Shown: in pieces, positions 43,901 through 52,592 of the stretch
Layout: each line of letters begins with the position of its first letter
How positions within the stretch are numbered: position 1 is the stretch's first letter
DNA from: Paenibacillus kobensis NBRC 15729
Lineage (GTDB): Bacteria > Bacillota > Bacilli > Paenibacillales > Paenibacillaceae
Assembly: GCF_004000825.1 (NCBI RefSeq)
Contig: NZ_BILZ01000021.1
Location: forward strand, 1 to 64,000
Direction of reading: 5' to 3'
Length of the DNA: 64,000 bases
Notes under the pieces: generated by a model
What the model was told of the DNA's origin: nothing
The model's database searches: none
The model's input: the letters and a program-made list of their open reading frames with translations, nothing else
Translations under genes and position numbers: made by a program

Positions 43901-45096
43901 TCTATTGTTCTGGGCTCGACATCAACTGTCTCTTCGCTATAAAATTCGTAGGAGTTTGCCACTACTCGAATGCTTAGAGCCAACATCCATCTTTGCTCAT
44001 CAACATAATGTCCTTGAGCAAATATAGCATCCAAACTTAACGACAACATCCCTTGTTCATCCAATGCTACACATGAGTCGTCAAGCTCACGGTATCGCTC
44101 TTCACCTTCTAGTCTGAGCATGAAAGATAGAGCAGCATCCTCTTCAAGCGCAATTTGAGGCAAATCCTGCAGTTGCAACTTCAGAGTCCCTTGTTCCCCA
44201 TCCATTACTTGATCGTAGTAGATAACCTGAATTGGATGTACCGCAATCCCTCTGGCTCTATCCGCAGCGACGACGTCGCCTGCAAACAATGCCAAGGAGC
44301 CTTCTCCCGTTACATAGGGAATAAGGGTTAAGCTATGATCGATTCGAATCGGCTCGAAATATTTATTCCGGTCCTTCCCGACCTCCAAATCGACAATCCC
44401 CATACAATGCCTACGAATCTTTTTGCCCATGAATTCTTGAATAAATAAGTCATAGCGAGGACTATGAGACCAGTCCCTATTTAGATCAATGTGGAGCTTA
44501 ATCTGTTGCTGAGTAGCATGTACGATCGTATGAGGTACAATAATCGGATTCTGCTCCGCAGGATCCGCCAACGTGACATAGATTTGCGTCTGGTCAAGAA
44601 TGTTTCTGGTAGGAATCGTGAAGAACATATCGGTCCCTGCCAATGTAATCTCCTGCACAGTTACCTTCATGTCTACGGTTTGTGAATAAACTTCCCTAGC
44701 AGCTACAGCGTTGCCGCAAAGCAGCCCAAGAGCACCCATAATCGATGTATATGGGGTTATACTGCTTCTGTAATCGGCCCGGTAACTAGTTGTGCAATAA
44801 ATCTCCTTGTGGGGCAGCGAAGTTACAATCGGTTCATACTTGCTGCCGTCGCCATCTACTATAAGTAACTCCAATCGCTGCTGCCCTTCCCTCGCGAAGT
44901 TTACTTCTGACAATGGCAGCGATAATACCATCCGCCCCCGATTGTTTACATATTGGATAGGCAGCGTTTGCTCAATACCGTCCAGTTGATTTTTCAGTAC
45001 GACCTGTAGCTCACGGTCTGACAACAGCTCCAAATCTATATCCATTAACAGTTGATCTTGCTCAATACTGTATTGAAACAACCGCAATTCTGTCAT
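40948..45096 (-). CDS. Large CDP-glycerol phosphotransferase-family protein with repeated N-terminal beta modules
   Basis: A 1,382-residue protein. The C-terminal third (about 960-1370) is a TagF/TagB-type polyol-phosphate transferase: VFLQHGVIALKK near residue 1071, SSDYERDIIKNHFGYDQNEI, VTGLCRWDAL, FLLHPKF near 1193 and LITDYSSVAWEMYY near 1232. The two His (in QHG and HPK) match catalytic positions known in TagF. The first 950 residues are several tandem beta-rich units; two closest copies contain SRWDAYIQTEYADIIEEGK and SRWDAYLQIEYAGIITEGK, about 146 residues apart, each followed by KRYYPA. An acidic Asp/Gln/Ser linker (about 755-770) is encoded by a DNA repeat. Substrate unproven (CDP-glycerol or CDP-ribitol). 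No membrane helix is seen. Confidence 0.88.
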   Translation of the reverse strand: MTELRLFQYSIEQDQLLMDIDLELLSDRELQVVLKNQLDGIEQTLPIQYVNNRGRMVLSLPLSEVNFAREGQQRLELLIVDGDGSKYEPIVTSLPHKEIYCTTSYRADYRSSITPYTSIMGALGLLCGNAVAAREVYSQTVDMKVTVQEITLAGTDMFFTIPTRNILDQTQIYVTLADPAEQNPIIVPHTIVHATQQQIKLHIDLNRDWSHSPRYDLFIQEFMGKKIRRHCMGIVDLEVGKDRNKYFEPIRIDHSLTLIPYVTGEGSLALFAGDVVAADRARGIAVHPIQVIYYDQVMDGEQGTLKLQLQDLPQIALEEDAALSFMLRLEGEERYRELDDSCVALDEQGMLSLSLDAIFAQGHYVDEQRWMLALSIRVVANSYEFYSEETVDVEPRTIEEAEAFAQASTDVEVGVDEASYGFRPSEQEQLLLYKFVKKLGNWRQEASERYKCPVRTTPGVHVIRYESEENELVFLIGDDAVYRKDVYTNVSSLTDIAGLEVNGTSITFRVEDSVLINETTRFLLRSRESKEEWRVPHTVVESAIIMIDVSKFIEQHLDQDSRWDAYIQTEYADIIEEGKLGLFSTPIATNEKRYYPAFVNISGSEDSNAGAIYLDANNGLSIVISPAEQLFNEVYKIVPKQVRIKNLEVNESIIRFDVKESDLVTKDTRFIFRNRVTQEEWIIPAQINGQLVEADITDFVEEHADVESRWDAYLQIEYAGIITEGKVGLEGKPIEPALKRYYPALSKSIAKSDEQNDQSDNDQSDDDVAINVVAPYLTLKNELAVVIRPIINLYNEKLKSSVSVERFQMKNGTVTLEAKVVLPECKEYSIDRMRLKLRNKAVVMEYDIPAVEKRGRKEEAIVSCSINLAQYNFIPLYWDLFVVVNIEGEEILVKLKNPTPEINNRVSSRIIDHEYRVDEKYMMYPYITLDKSVSFCYRERAAYESRVYKIKENTAYWVYRLFRKYFDKRNIWLGYEKNASTAQDNGYYFFEYCYENKKHDHYYFIIKKDAADYKDLRDKKNRIIKFMSFKYMVYMYAAKLLVSSESKGHSYDIRIKKGRLKKALDEKKFVFLQHGVIALKKIDKGVFKKTKHSGVDLFAVSSDYERDIIKNHFGYDQNEIIVTGLCRWDALQDKSSKENREILIMPTWRSWMDGIMEEEFVQSSYYHNYVSLLQSRTLKDLLEKNNIKAHFLLHPKFIEHVDKFREENSAIQIVQFGEVKVNELLMRSSMLITDYSSVAWEMYYQHKSTLFFQFDASKYNKLQGSYMDMDTELFGERAFTVEELIPHIELYIERDFKEQDKYTDMRNYYFKYIDKRNSERTLAAINRNVGKLYEEYGSNAARQRSLYNKLRESNMARAVWRKGTKNKLVKSLLVRIRDLVRR

Positions 45097-45128
45097 TTTA
45101 TATGTACGTCCCTTTCGTGCGTTTAAAA

Positions 45129-47579
45129 TTATAAGTTACATATCTGCTTATATATACGATTGCTGTTCTGATCGTCGATTTGATCAAATACTCGACTTCG
45201 ACGTCGCTCCAGACGCTCTATGTCGATACTGCCCTCCAACACTTGCTCTATTCCCGATATTAAAGCTTGATCATCCTGTACGACCTCACCGATATCCCTA
45301 TACTTAATCTCCTCTACTTCAGAATGATGATTATGATAGGGATCAAATTGATAGAATAGAACTGGCTTCTTCATATAGAGAAAGTCGGTAGCTACGGAAG
45401 AATAGTCGGTTACGAGCAATCTGCTTGAGCGAAGCAATTCGGCAACTCGTGCATCATGCGGACCCATCACTTTAATCAAATTAGACCGGCTGTGGAACAA
45501 GCCGCTGAAAGACTGTAAATTATGATGCATATAGAATATCAACTCGTAATTATAACGCTTAAGCAGGGCGATTAACCTTGTATTGTTCAGCAGTCGATCA
45601 TACATACGATAAAAATCGCTTTGTACGAAAAACTGTTCATCCTGCTTCGATAAATACCTTCTCCACGTCGGCATGACAAGAATTTGCTGTTTCTCAACTG
45701 TAGAACGCCGCAGTTGATCGAACCGGGACAGTCCAGTAACGAATATCTCCTCGTCACGGTAGCCTAATGTGTTCTTTATGATCTCTTTTTCTTTATTCGA
45801 ACTGCAGAATATATAATTTAACCCGTACAACTCCTTATGCAAATAAGGCGATATGTTATGAATAATCATCCCGTGTTGAAGACATATATTCATCTTGCTG
45901 GCTACTTGCTCTCCGAACAACTGATTAAAAAATGCGCGTGAAGGGATCAAGCTCTCTCTTGTCGTCCATGCACTTATATATTTACTTGCTGCGAGCATAT
46001 AGATAATATGCTTCCAAGACGAATGATAGATGACATTGCCATACTGGCTCACTCGATCGACATGCGGCGAGTTCCGATCAATAACATAAAAAGCATTCCG
46101 GTTAGGGTATGTCTCCCTGCAATACTTAAAAAACTCATATCCGTTATCTTCAGCTTGAGACGGTCGTTCGGCAATCAACCATATTTCCTTCCCCTTCGTC
46201 AGTCGGACAAATTCCGCAGAACTTTGCACAGCAAACTTGATGCTTTGTTCTCGTACATAGTGCCATCCTTTCTGAAACGAACGGTATACGTTTAGAAGTC
46301 GGCGGTAGTTTTGGCGCTCTAATAGTGACTCGTATTTACGGATATAGGTATCGTACCTCTTGATTCGCAAACTGTAATCAGAGGTCTGCTCATATATCTT
46401 CCTTAGTGGTTCACTAACCGGACGATTCACGTCCGCAGCCGGACTCGATTCAGATGGCGGCTGTATGTTTAACGAAGAAGAGAACTTCTTTCCTCTTAAA
46501 ATCTGCTTCACTCCGTGCGCCATTTGATAAATTCGAAGAGCTGCTAGACGAACATTTCTTTTGATATGCTTATAATTACGGCTATACAACCTCGCCTTTG
46601 CTTGCGATTGCTTCAATTGGCAGGATAGTTCCAAATGTTGAATAATCCCATCGTAATTGTTTCCCTGCAGCATCTTGCTTATTACGCTGTAGCCTGGAAG
46701 CATGGATCGTATAAATTCAAACTGAAAATCAGATGTCACTGCTTTCACTTCTTTAAGGATAGCCATTCTTTCCGGTCTCAGCATTTCGTTAAATTCAGGT
46801 GACTCCATCAAGCCGAACAGTTCTTGCATCGCCGCCACCTCGTAATGACATCTCGCCCATTCATTAGAAAGCCGGCTGTGGACCACGTTCATCTGATTCA
46901 GCTGATTTTGAAACCAAGTTGTGTCCCACTCGTGAGACTTAACATTAACAATGCGTTTGGGCAAATAAGTGATTCGTTCCAATCCCATAAGAAGGCGACG
47001 ATTAAACTCCCGCACTTGAACATCCCCATCAACTTCCGTCAATTCGATATGCTCTCTTAACAATGCATCCGTGCGAACAATTTTGTTGCCGCTTATCCCT
47101 ATCAACTGGGCCAACACCGGTTCACGCTCTAGATTCGTATTATAGAAATATTTCTTCAGTTTCTCGTAACGGAGAATCGTAAGCATTCGATGCTCCTGAG
47201 CATGTTCGTCCCACTCATATTGACCTCCCATGATAAGGTCTGAGCTGTGCATTTGGATACACTCCAGCAGTTCAGCATACGCATTCGGTTGAATGGTCTC
47301 CCCTTCATTTAGAAAGGCAATGTATGGACTGCGGCACTTTCGCAGTTCATCATTGAAACATTTAACATACAATTCCGCATTCATGCATGGCAACACTTCT
47401 GCACTAGTGAAGCCTAATAGAGAGGCTTTCAATTGAGCGTTTTTGATTGGATGCCCTACAATAAACGCCCGCAAATCCACCTCGCCTGTATTCCAACGCT
47501 GTTCCTGAAGCGACAGGAAGGTTTGTTCAAACTGATCACTTTGAAGCGTAACGAATACGGCCAGTTTTGGATTAGGCAT
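45129..47579 (-). CDS. CDP-glycerol phosphotransferase-family protein with degenerate GT-A domain
   Basis: An 816-residue two-module protein. The C-terminal TagF-like domain (about 455-800) has ICLQHGMIIHNISPYLHKEL near residue 565, VTGLSRFDQL, YMHHNLQS and LLVTDYSSVATDFLYMKKPV. The N-terminal 230 residues resemble a GT2 fold (FVTLQSDQFEQTFLSL...PYIAFLNEGETIQPNAY), but the metal-binding Asp-X-Asp position reads NEGE, so that domain is probably inactive. A helical middle joins them. The start is the ATG at 47577-47579 with AAGGGGG 8 bases upstream. It lies between tagG and the 1,382-residue protein gene. Confidence 0.88.
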   Translation of the reverse strand: MPNPKLAVFVTLQSDQFEQTFLSLQEQRWNTGEVDLRAFIVGHPIKNAQLKASLLGFTSAEVLPCMNAELYVKCFNDELRKCRSPYIAFLNEGETIQPNAYAELLECIQMHSSDLIMGGQYEWDEHAQEHRMLTILRYEKLKKYFYNTNLEREPVLAQLIGISGNKIVRTDALLREHIELTEVDGDVQVREFNRRLLMGLERITYLPKRIVNVKSHEWDTTWFQNQLNQMNVVHSRLSNEWARCHYEVAAMQELFGLMESPEFNEMLRPERMAILKEVKAVTSDFQFEFIRSMLPGYSVISKMLQGNNYDGIIQHLELSCQLKQSQAKARLYSRNYKHIKRNVRLAALRIYQMAHGVKQILRGKKFSSSLNIQPPSESSPAADVNRPVSEPLRKIYEQTSDYSLRIKRYDTYIRKYESLLERQNYRRLLNVYRSFQKGWHYVREQSIKFAVQSSAEFVRLTKGKEIWLIAERPSQAEDNGYEFFKYCRETYPNRNAFYVIDRNSPHVDRVSQYGNVIYHSSWKHIIYMLAASKYISAWTTRESLIPSRAFFNQLFGEQVASKMNICLQHGMIIHNISPYLHKELYGLNYIFCSSNKEKEIIKNTLGYRDEEIFVTGLSRFDQLRRSTVEKQQILVMPTWRRYLSKQDEQFFVQSDFYRMYDRLLNNTRLIALLKRYNYELIFYMHHNLQSFSGLFHSRSNLIKVMGPHDARVAELLRSSRLLVTDYSSVATDFLYMKKPVLFYQFDPYHNHHSEVEEIKYRDIGEVVQDDQALISGIEQVLEGSIDIERLERRRSRVFDQIDDQNSNRIYKQICNL

Positions 47580-47614
47580 TTCGGGCACCCCCTTCTCAGT
47601 AATTGAAAATATAT

Positions 47615-47653
47615 AAAGACCATTCCCTTTAAGATAGCCCAGGAATGGTCTTT
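47615..47653 (-). terminator. Hairpin between tagG and the next phosphotransferase gene
   Basis: Perfect 12-bp stem AAAGACCATTCC/GGAATGGTCTTT with a 15-base loop; the minus strand continues TTTATATATTTTC. It could be a partial terminator or a processing site inside the operon. Confidence 0.55.
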
Positions 47654-47664
47654 CTCTTCAATGG

Positions 47665-48471
47665 TTACATTTGATCCACAAAACTCGTTCTCGCTTTCAT
47701 ATGCATCCACGCTCCGACTACAAACAGGACAACTATACACGCACCAACGTATAAAGAAGATTTGGTTGCAATCTGACTCAAATCATCGGTCAGCAAGCTT
47801 TCGCGGTATCCTTCAATAAAATAACTGAGTGGATTAAGTTGCATAACATTCTTTAATGTATCCGGCGTGCGTTCATTCATCGTCCACATGATTGGCGTGA
47901 AGTAAAACGCCATCCGTGTGAAAGACTGTACAACTAACTGAACATCCCTCGCCAATGTCGCAAGAGTTGATGTAATCAGAGCAAGCGCTAGAAGGAATGC
48001 AGTCAGCAATATTGTATAAAATAGCATTCCTGTAAGCGCTAGAATTGTAACTCCTTGAGTGAATGCAAGTATAGTGACAAGTATAAGAAGGAGTGCAACA
48101 TGTGTATATAATTGTGTTAACACTACAGTAGTAGGAATGACGCTTAATGGAAATTTCATCTTCGATACCATCGGCAACTTTACATACACCGAACGAGTAC
48201 CCTGGATAATACCACCGGAAATATAGAACCAGGGAATGAGGCCACACAGAAGCCAAATAATAAACGGCGTACCCTCTACAGGAGCCCCTCCGCGAATCCC
48301 CAGCCCGAATACAGCCCAATAGATGCCAATTTGCATAGCCGGTGTTAATATAAACCATAACAGACCAAGTCGATTCGAAACATGCATCGTTTTTAAGTCG
48401 TAGAGAGAAAGTCTCAACATCAGATAAGCATTCGTCCAATGCTCTTTAATTAGCCATCCAATCGTTTTCAT
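47665..48471 (-). CDS. tagG: Teichoic-acid/polysaccharide export ABC transporter permease
   Basis: ABC-2 type permease of 268 residues with six membrane helices. N-terminal amphipathic part YDLKTMHVSNRLGLLWFILTP is characteristic of TagG/Wzm proteins, followed by PFIIWLLCGLIPWFYISGGI and the C-terminal NPLSYFIEGYRESLL. It works with TagH to carry the finished lipid-linked polymer across the membrane. It overlaps the wecC gene by 4 bases. Confidence 0.95.
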   Translation of the reverse strand: MKTIGWLIKEHWTNAYLMLRLSLYDLKTMHVSNRLGLLWFILTPAMQIGIYWAVFGLGIRGGAPVEGTPFIIWLLCGLIPWFYISGGIIQGTRSVYVKLPMVSKMKFPLSVIPTTVVLTQLYTHVALLLILVTILAFTQGVTILALTGMLFYTILLTAFLLALALITSTLATLARDVQLVVQSFTRMAFYFTPIMWTMNERTPDTLKNVMQLNPLSYFIEGYRESLLTDDLSQIATKSSLYVGACIVVLFVVGAWMHMKARTSFVDQM

Positions 48472-49766
48472 GCAGAAGTTATGTTCTCTTTCTTATGTAG
48501 TGGAATGTATTGATGCAAGTTTCCGAAGTTGACGACTTGGAGCTTTCCATCTGCAGCCGTCTTGATACAATTCCGGGTATCGAACAGCATTGGGAGCTCC
48601 ATCGAAGCTGCAACCTGTTCATACTGGAAGGACTTAATTTCCTGATGATCGGTCAGCACCAGAAGCATATGGGCCCCTCTAGCTGCCTCTTCAATGGACA
48701 TCATCCGGTATATCGGTGTTTTGACGTTAGAGTCATGGATACGCACCTCATAGCCGGCCTTAACCAAGAGCGTAACGACATCAAGTGCCGGGCTCTCCCG
48801 GATATCATCCACATCCGCTTTGTAGGTAATGCCTAATACCGCTACCACTGGTTTCTCCACGCCAGTCAACAGCTCAGCGACTCGATCTGCTACAAACTCG
48901 GGCATCGATTCATTCGTCTTACGGGCTAGTCGTATCATGCGAGATAATTCCGGTGCCTTGGATACGATGAAGTAGGGGTCGACCGCAAGGCAGTGCCCGC
49001 CAACGCCAGGTCCAGGCTGATGCAAATTCACCCTAGGGTGATTGTTTGCTAATTTAATTACGTCCAATGCATCTATACTAAGGCTATGGCATATTTGAAC
49101 AAGCTCATTAGAAAGCGCAATATTAACATCCCGATAAGTATTTTCCATTAACTTCGACATTTCTGCCGTTTTGGCATCCGTTCGAATGATTTCTCCTTGC
49201 ACAAACAACGAGTAGAGTCGTTCGCCTGCTTCTGCACATGCCGGTGTAATCCCACCGACAATACGATTATTATACACGAGCTCATGCAAGATCTTTCCTG
49301 GAAGTACACGTTCCGGACAGTGAACCAAATAGATGTCCTTACCAACCAGAAATCCCGCCTTCTCTACCATCGGGCGAATATAATCGTCCATCGTACGGGG
49401 GGCAATCGTCGACTCGATAATCAATACGTTCCCTTTTTGAAGATGCGGAATCACTTGTGCTGTAGCCTTCAACACATGGCTAAGATCACAGGAGTTGTTA
49501 TCATCATTCAAGTTTGGGGTAGGCACTGCGATAATGAAGGCATCGGCCGACTCCGGCACCAAGGATGCCCGGAACATTCCGGATGCAACGACTTCCCTTA
49601 CAATCTCGTCAAGGCCCGGTTCCTTGATATGAAGTTTGCCTGCATTGATTTGCTCTACAATATCTCTAGAGATGTCTACACCGACTACTTCAGAGCCGTA
49701 TTGAGCAAATATCGCCGACGTCGGCAAGCCGATATAGCCCAATCCAATCGTACATATTTTACTCAT
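48468..49766 (-). CDS. wecC: UDP-N-acetyl-D-mannosamine dehydrogenase
   Basis: NAD-dependent nucleotide-sugar dehydrogenase of 432 residues giving UDP-ManNAc-uronate. N-terminal Rossmann GLGYIGLPTSAIFAQYG, VPTPNLNDD, the STIAPRTMDDYI segment, and the catalytic Cys in GVGGHCLAVDPYF distinguish the WecC group from UDP-glucose dehydrogenases. The partner epimerase WecB is not in the window. Its presence implies an aminouronic acid in the polymer or its linkage unit. Confidence 0.93.
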   Translation of the reverse strand: MSKICTIGLGYIGLPTSAIFAQYGSEVVGVDISRDIVEQINAGKLHIKEPGLDEIVREVVASGMFRASLVPESADAFIIAVPTPNLNDDNNSCDLSHVLKATAQVIPHLQKGNVLIIESTIAPRTMDDYIRPMVEKAGFLVGKDIYLVHCPERVLPGKILHELVYNNRIVGGITPACAEAGERLYSLFVQGEIIRTDAKTAEMSKLMENTYRDVNIALSNELVQICHSLSIDALDVIKLANNHPRVNLHQPGPGVGGHCLAVDPYFIVSKAPELSRMIRLARKTNESMPEFVADRVAELLTGVEKPVVAVLGITYKADVDDIRESPALDVVTLLVKAGYEVRIHDSNVKTPIYRMMSIEEAARGAHMLLVLTDHQEIKSFQYEQVAASMELPMLFDTRNCIKTAADGKLQVVNFGNLHQYIPLHKKENITSA

Positions 49767-49813
49767 GACGCTCCCCTCTCCCTTCTCTCCTCAATAGCGC
49801 TTAAGGCGTTTGT

Positions 49814-52546
49814 TCACCGCGATAAGCGGAGCAACTCCTCGACGATCGTGGCAGTATGCTTCTTTCCCCGGTTCATATAACGATTAGACTGTGCCATCTT
49901 CACGGGATCTGCTTGCAATCCGGAAGCCGCTAATTCGTCTAACAGTTGTTCTTCAGTTCCAAGCACTTTGCCGAACAGGTCATTCTTATGATCAATCGGT
50001 CCCTCATTATAGTGACTCGAATAAAATTCGTCATAATCAAATTGATAGAACATGACTGGCTTATCCATATAAGCAAAGTCAAATGAGACAGTCGAATAAT
50101 CCGTTATTAGCAAACGATGACGCTTGAGCAGTCGTTGCACCGTTTCTTCTCCTTGCCGCACCACCTGAATTCGCTCATGATAGGCCGGAAGACTGCCAAA
50201 CAGTTGTTGGGTTTTATAATGCGGATAGAATGTTAGCTTCCAATCACGTTGCTCCAGCAAGGCATGAAGCCGTGGACTGGACAGCAGAGAGTGATAGGTC
50301 CGCCAGTAGTTCGACTTCTCAAGTTGATCTTCTGACTTTATCCATTTACGCCATGTCGGCATTAGCAGAATTTCGTTGCCACCGCTTGAGTCTTCGAGGT
50401 GGTCCCACCTAGCGAGCCCCGTAACAATGACCTCCTGGTTGGTGTAGCCGAATTCTTCTACGATATGCTGCTTCTCGAATGGAGACGAAACAACAAATAA
50501 CGAATAGCCTGTCCGATTGCGATGTAGTGAATGATTTACTCGACTTACACCGATAACGCCGTGTTGAAGAAACACTTTATGCTTCGCCTTCCAGTTCGGG
50601 TACTGCTTCTTTATGTTCTTGTAGGCACCTGTATACATGTTTGCAGACTCGATATAGCTATTAATCGTCATATAGCTCGTTAGTAAATACATAGTATGAC
50701 GAATGGATCCGAACAAAACAATGTTCCCATAGGGCTTAACTCTATCGTAATCACGAGAGTTCCGGTCAATAACATAATAGACTGGTAAACTTGGATTATT
50801 CTTACGCAAATACCGGAACAGATGATATGAATTGTCCTGCGCTGTATCTCGGCGCTCTCCAATTAACACTCTGTTCTTCTTTCTTAAGAACGTGCCGAAC
50901 AGTACATAGAGCAGCATACAGAATAGTGCTTGGAAGTCCATCGATTTCAACAAGTACAGAATAAATCGCACATACCCCGCAAGTTGCCTGACTGATTCAA
51001 CAGCTCTCGCCGGAATAGAAGCAGGCTTGATGACTACGGATAAATAACGACGCCTCTTGTAACGGGTAGCATACAGAAGCTTATTGCTTATGGTCGGCAT
51101 CAGCCGATTGCGCAGCGATACAGCTCGAATTTCTAACGGCTGCTCCACCACTGTTCCCTTACCCACTGCTAGTTGTATGAACACCTGCCATTCGCCAACA
51201 TTCGGCAACCGATCTAAATCAATCGTTGTATTGACGAAGCCTGCCTGGTCGTAATTTACGCCATGTCCAGCGAACTGGTGAGTTACATCTGTACGCAGTG
51301 ACGTTGCCAAGTCATATTCTATAACCGTATTTCCATTCCGACATACAAGCTTCTTCCGGCAGCCCTCAGTAGAAATATTCGGAATGAACGCATAACCGCC
51401 AATTATAAAGTGCTGTTCTGATTTCTCGAGTACTTCGAGCCGATAGGTAATCTTGCTCACATCTGCCTTCAGACAATCCGCATAGGGCTCAAATGATTGC
51501 ATCCAACCATGATAATACTCTCCATTTCGTTCCATCCACGATCCTTCAGGCACTGCATGTACAATCCTACTTATAAATTGTTCTAAATGCAGTTCATCAT
51601 TCTGCCTTGCCACCTCTAACAGAAGTTTTTGCTTGAATGACAACTCTGCAAAGTCGATAGGGAGAACAAGTATGCTGACAAATTGCTGGACTAGCCGCAT
51701 GAGCCGTGTCCGATCCTGCTCATATAAGGAACGCCCCGTATTCGCCAGCGTATCGATCAGGAAACGAAGCTGCCTAGCCTCAATATAATGAATACTATCC
51801 GCACGGTGAAGCTCGCCGTACATTGCACTAATTTTATTTTGAAGCTCAAGCAGTTGTTCCAAATAAAGAAAAGTCCCTTGTCGGGACAAGCTGCCCCCCT
51901 CTGTCTGCGTACGGTAATACAACAGTGGCAAAGGCTGGACAATCGTTCTATTCGAGGCAATCAGGCACCGTTCGGTAAACAGTAAATCTTCCCCAACTTG
52001 TATGCTCTCATCAAACTGAACACCTAGTCTTGCAATAAACGCACGCCGAAACAACTTATTGCACACAGAAGGCGTCAAATGAAGCTCAGGGTTATTAAGA
52101 ATATGCCTAACGGTTCTAGCAGAGCTTGCTGAAAACATACGGTCCATATAGGATAAAGACCATCGACGCTCTTCATCGAAGCAGGAGATTTGTCCAATAG
52201 CCGTATCTGCATCCTTATTGCGAGCCAGTCTGTACAACTTAACCAAAACGTTAGCATCCATATAATCGTCAGCATCAAGAAAAGTAATATACTCTCCTGC
52301 CGCTAGTTCTAATCCACGATTACGAGCATGACTGACGCCATGATTGTCCTGCTCAATAATCAACAGTTGTGGAAAGCGCTTAGCATAATCTCGTATGATG
52401 TCACGACTTTGATCGGTCGAACCATCATCGACTATAATAAGTTGCAGTCCTTTCACTTGCGAAGCTAGCAAAGAGTCCAGGCATTGAGCCAGATAGTTAC
52501 CTTTATTGAAGCTTGTAATGATGACGCTAATATTTATGCTCTTCAT
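49814..52546 (-). CDS. GT2 glycosyltransferase fused to CDP-glycerol phosphotransferase domain
   Basis: A 910-residue bifunctional protein. The N-terminal GT-A domain is intact: SVIITSFNKGNYLAQCLDSL, IIVDDGSTDQS and the metal motif FLDADDYMDANVL near residue 90. A middle of beta-rich sequence follows. The C-terminal TagF-like domain has VFLQHGVIGVSRVNHSLHRN near residue 658, VTGLARWDHL, FYPHYKTQQLF and LLITDYSTVSFDFAYMDKPV near residue 814. It could add both a sugar and a polyol phosphate to the growing chain. GGAG precedes the ATG. It is upstream of wecC on the same strand. Confidence 0.9.
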   Translation of the reverse strand: MKSINISVIITSFNKGNYLAQCLDSLLASQVKGLQLIIVDDGSTDQSRDIIRDYAKRFPQLLIIEQDNHGVSHARNRGLELAAGEYITFLDADDYMDANVLVKLYRLARNKDADTAIGQISCFDEERRWSLSYMDRMFSASSARTVRHILNNPELHLTPSVCNKLFRRAFIARLGVQFDESIQVGEDLLFTERCLIASNRTIVQPLPLLYYRTQTEGGSLSRQGTFLYLEQLLELQNKISAMYGELHRADSIHYIEARQLRFLIDTLANTGRSLYEQDRTRLMRLVQQFVSILVLPIDFAELSFKQKLLLEVARQNDELHLEQFISRIVHAVPEGSWMERNGEYYHGWMQSFEPYADCLKADVSKITYRLEVLEKSEQHFIIGGYAFIPNISTEGCRKKLVCRNGNTVIEYDLATSLRTDVTHQFAGHGVNYDQAGFVNTTIDLDRLPNVGEWQVFIQLAVGKGTVVEQPLEIRAVSLRNRLMPTISNKLLYATRYKRRRYLSVVIKPASIPARAVESVRQLAGYVRFILYLLKSMDFQALFCMLLYVLFGTFLRKKNRVLIGERRDTAQDNSYHLFRYLRKNNPSLPVYYVIDRNSRDYDRVKPYGNIVLFGSIRHTMYLLTSYMTINSYIESANMYTGAYKNIKKQYPNWKAKHKVFLQHGVIGVSRVNHSLHRNRTGYSLFVVSSPFEKQHIVEEFGYTNQEVIVTGLARWDHLEDSSGGNEILLMPTWRKWIKSEDQLEKSNYWRTYHSLLSSPRLHALLEQRDWKLTFYPHYKTQQLFGSLPAYHERIQVVRQGEETVQRLLKRHRLLITDYSTVSFDFAYMDKPVMFYQFDYDEFYSSHYNEGPIDHKNDLFGKVLGTEEQLLDELAASGLQADPVKMAQSNRYMNRGKKHTATIVEELLRLSR

Positions 52547-52592
52547 TGTCTATCACTCCAGCGTGCGTCTTCCTTCCCCGTATATCGGGCTT

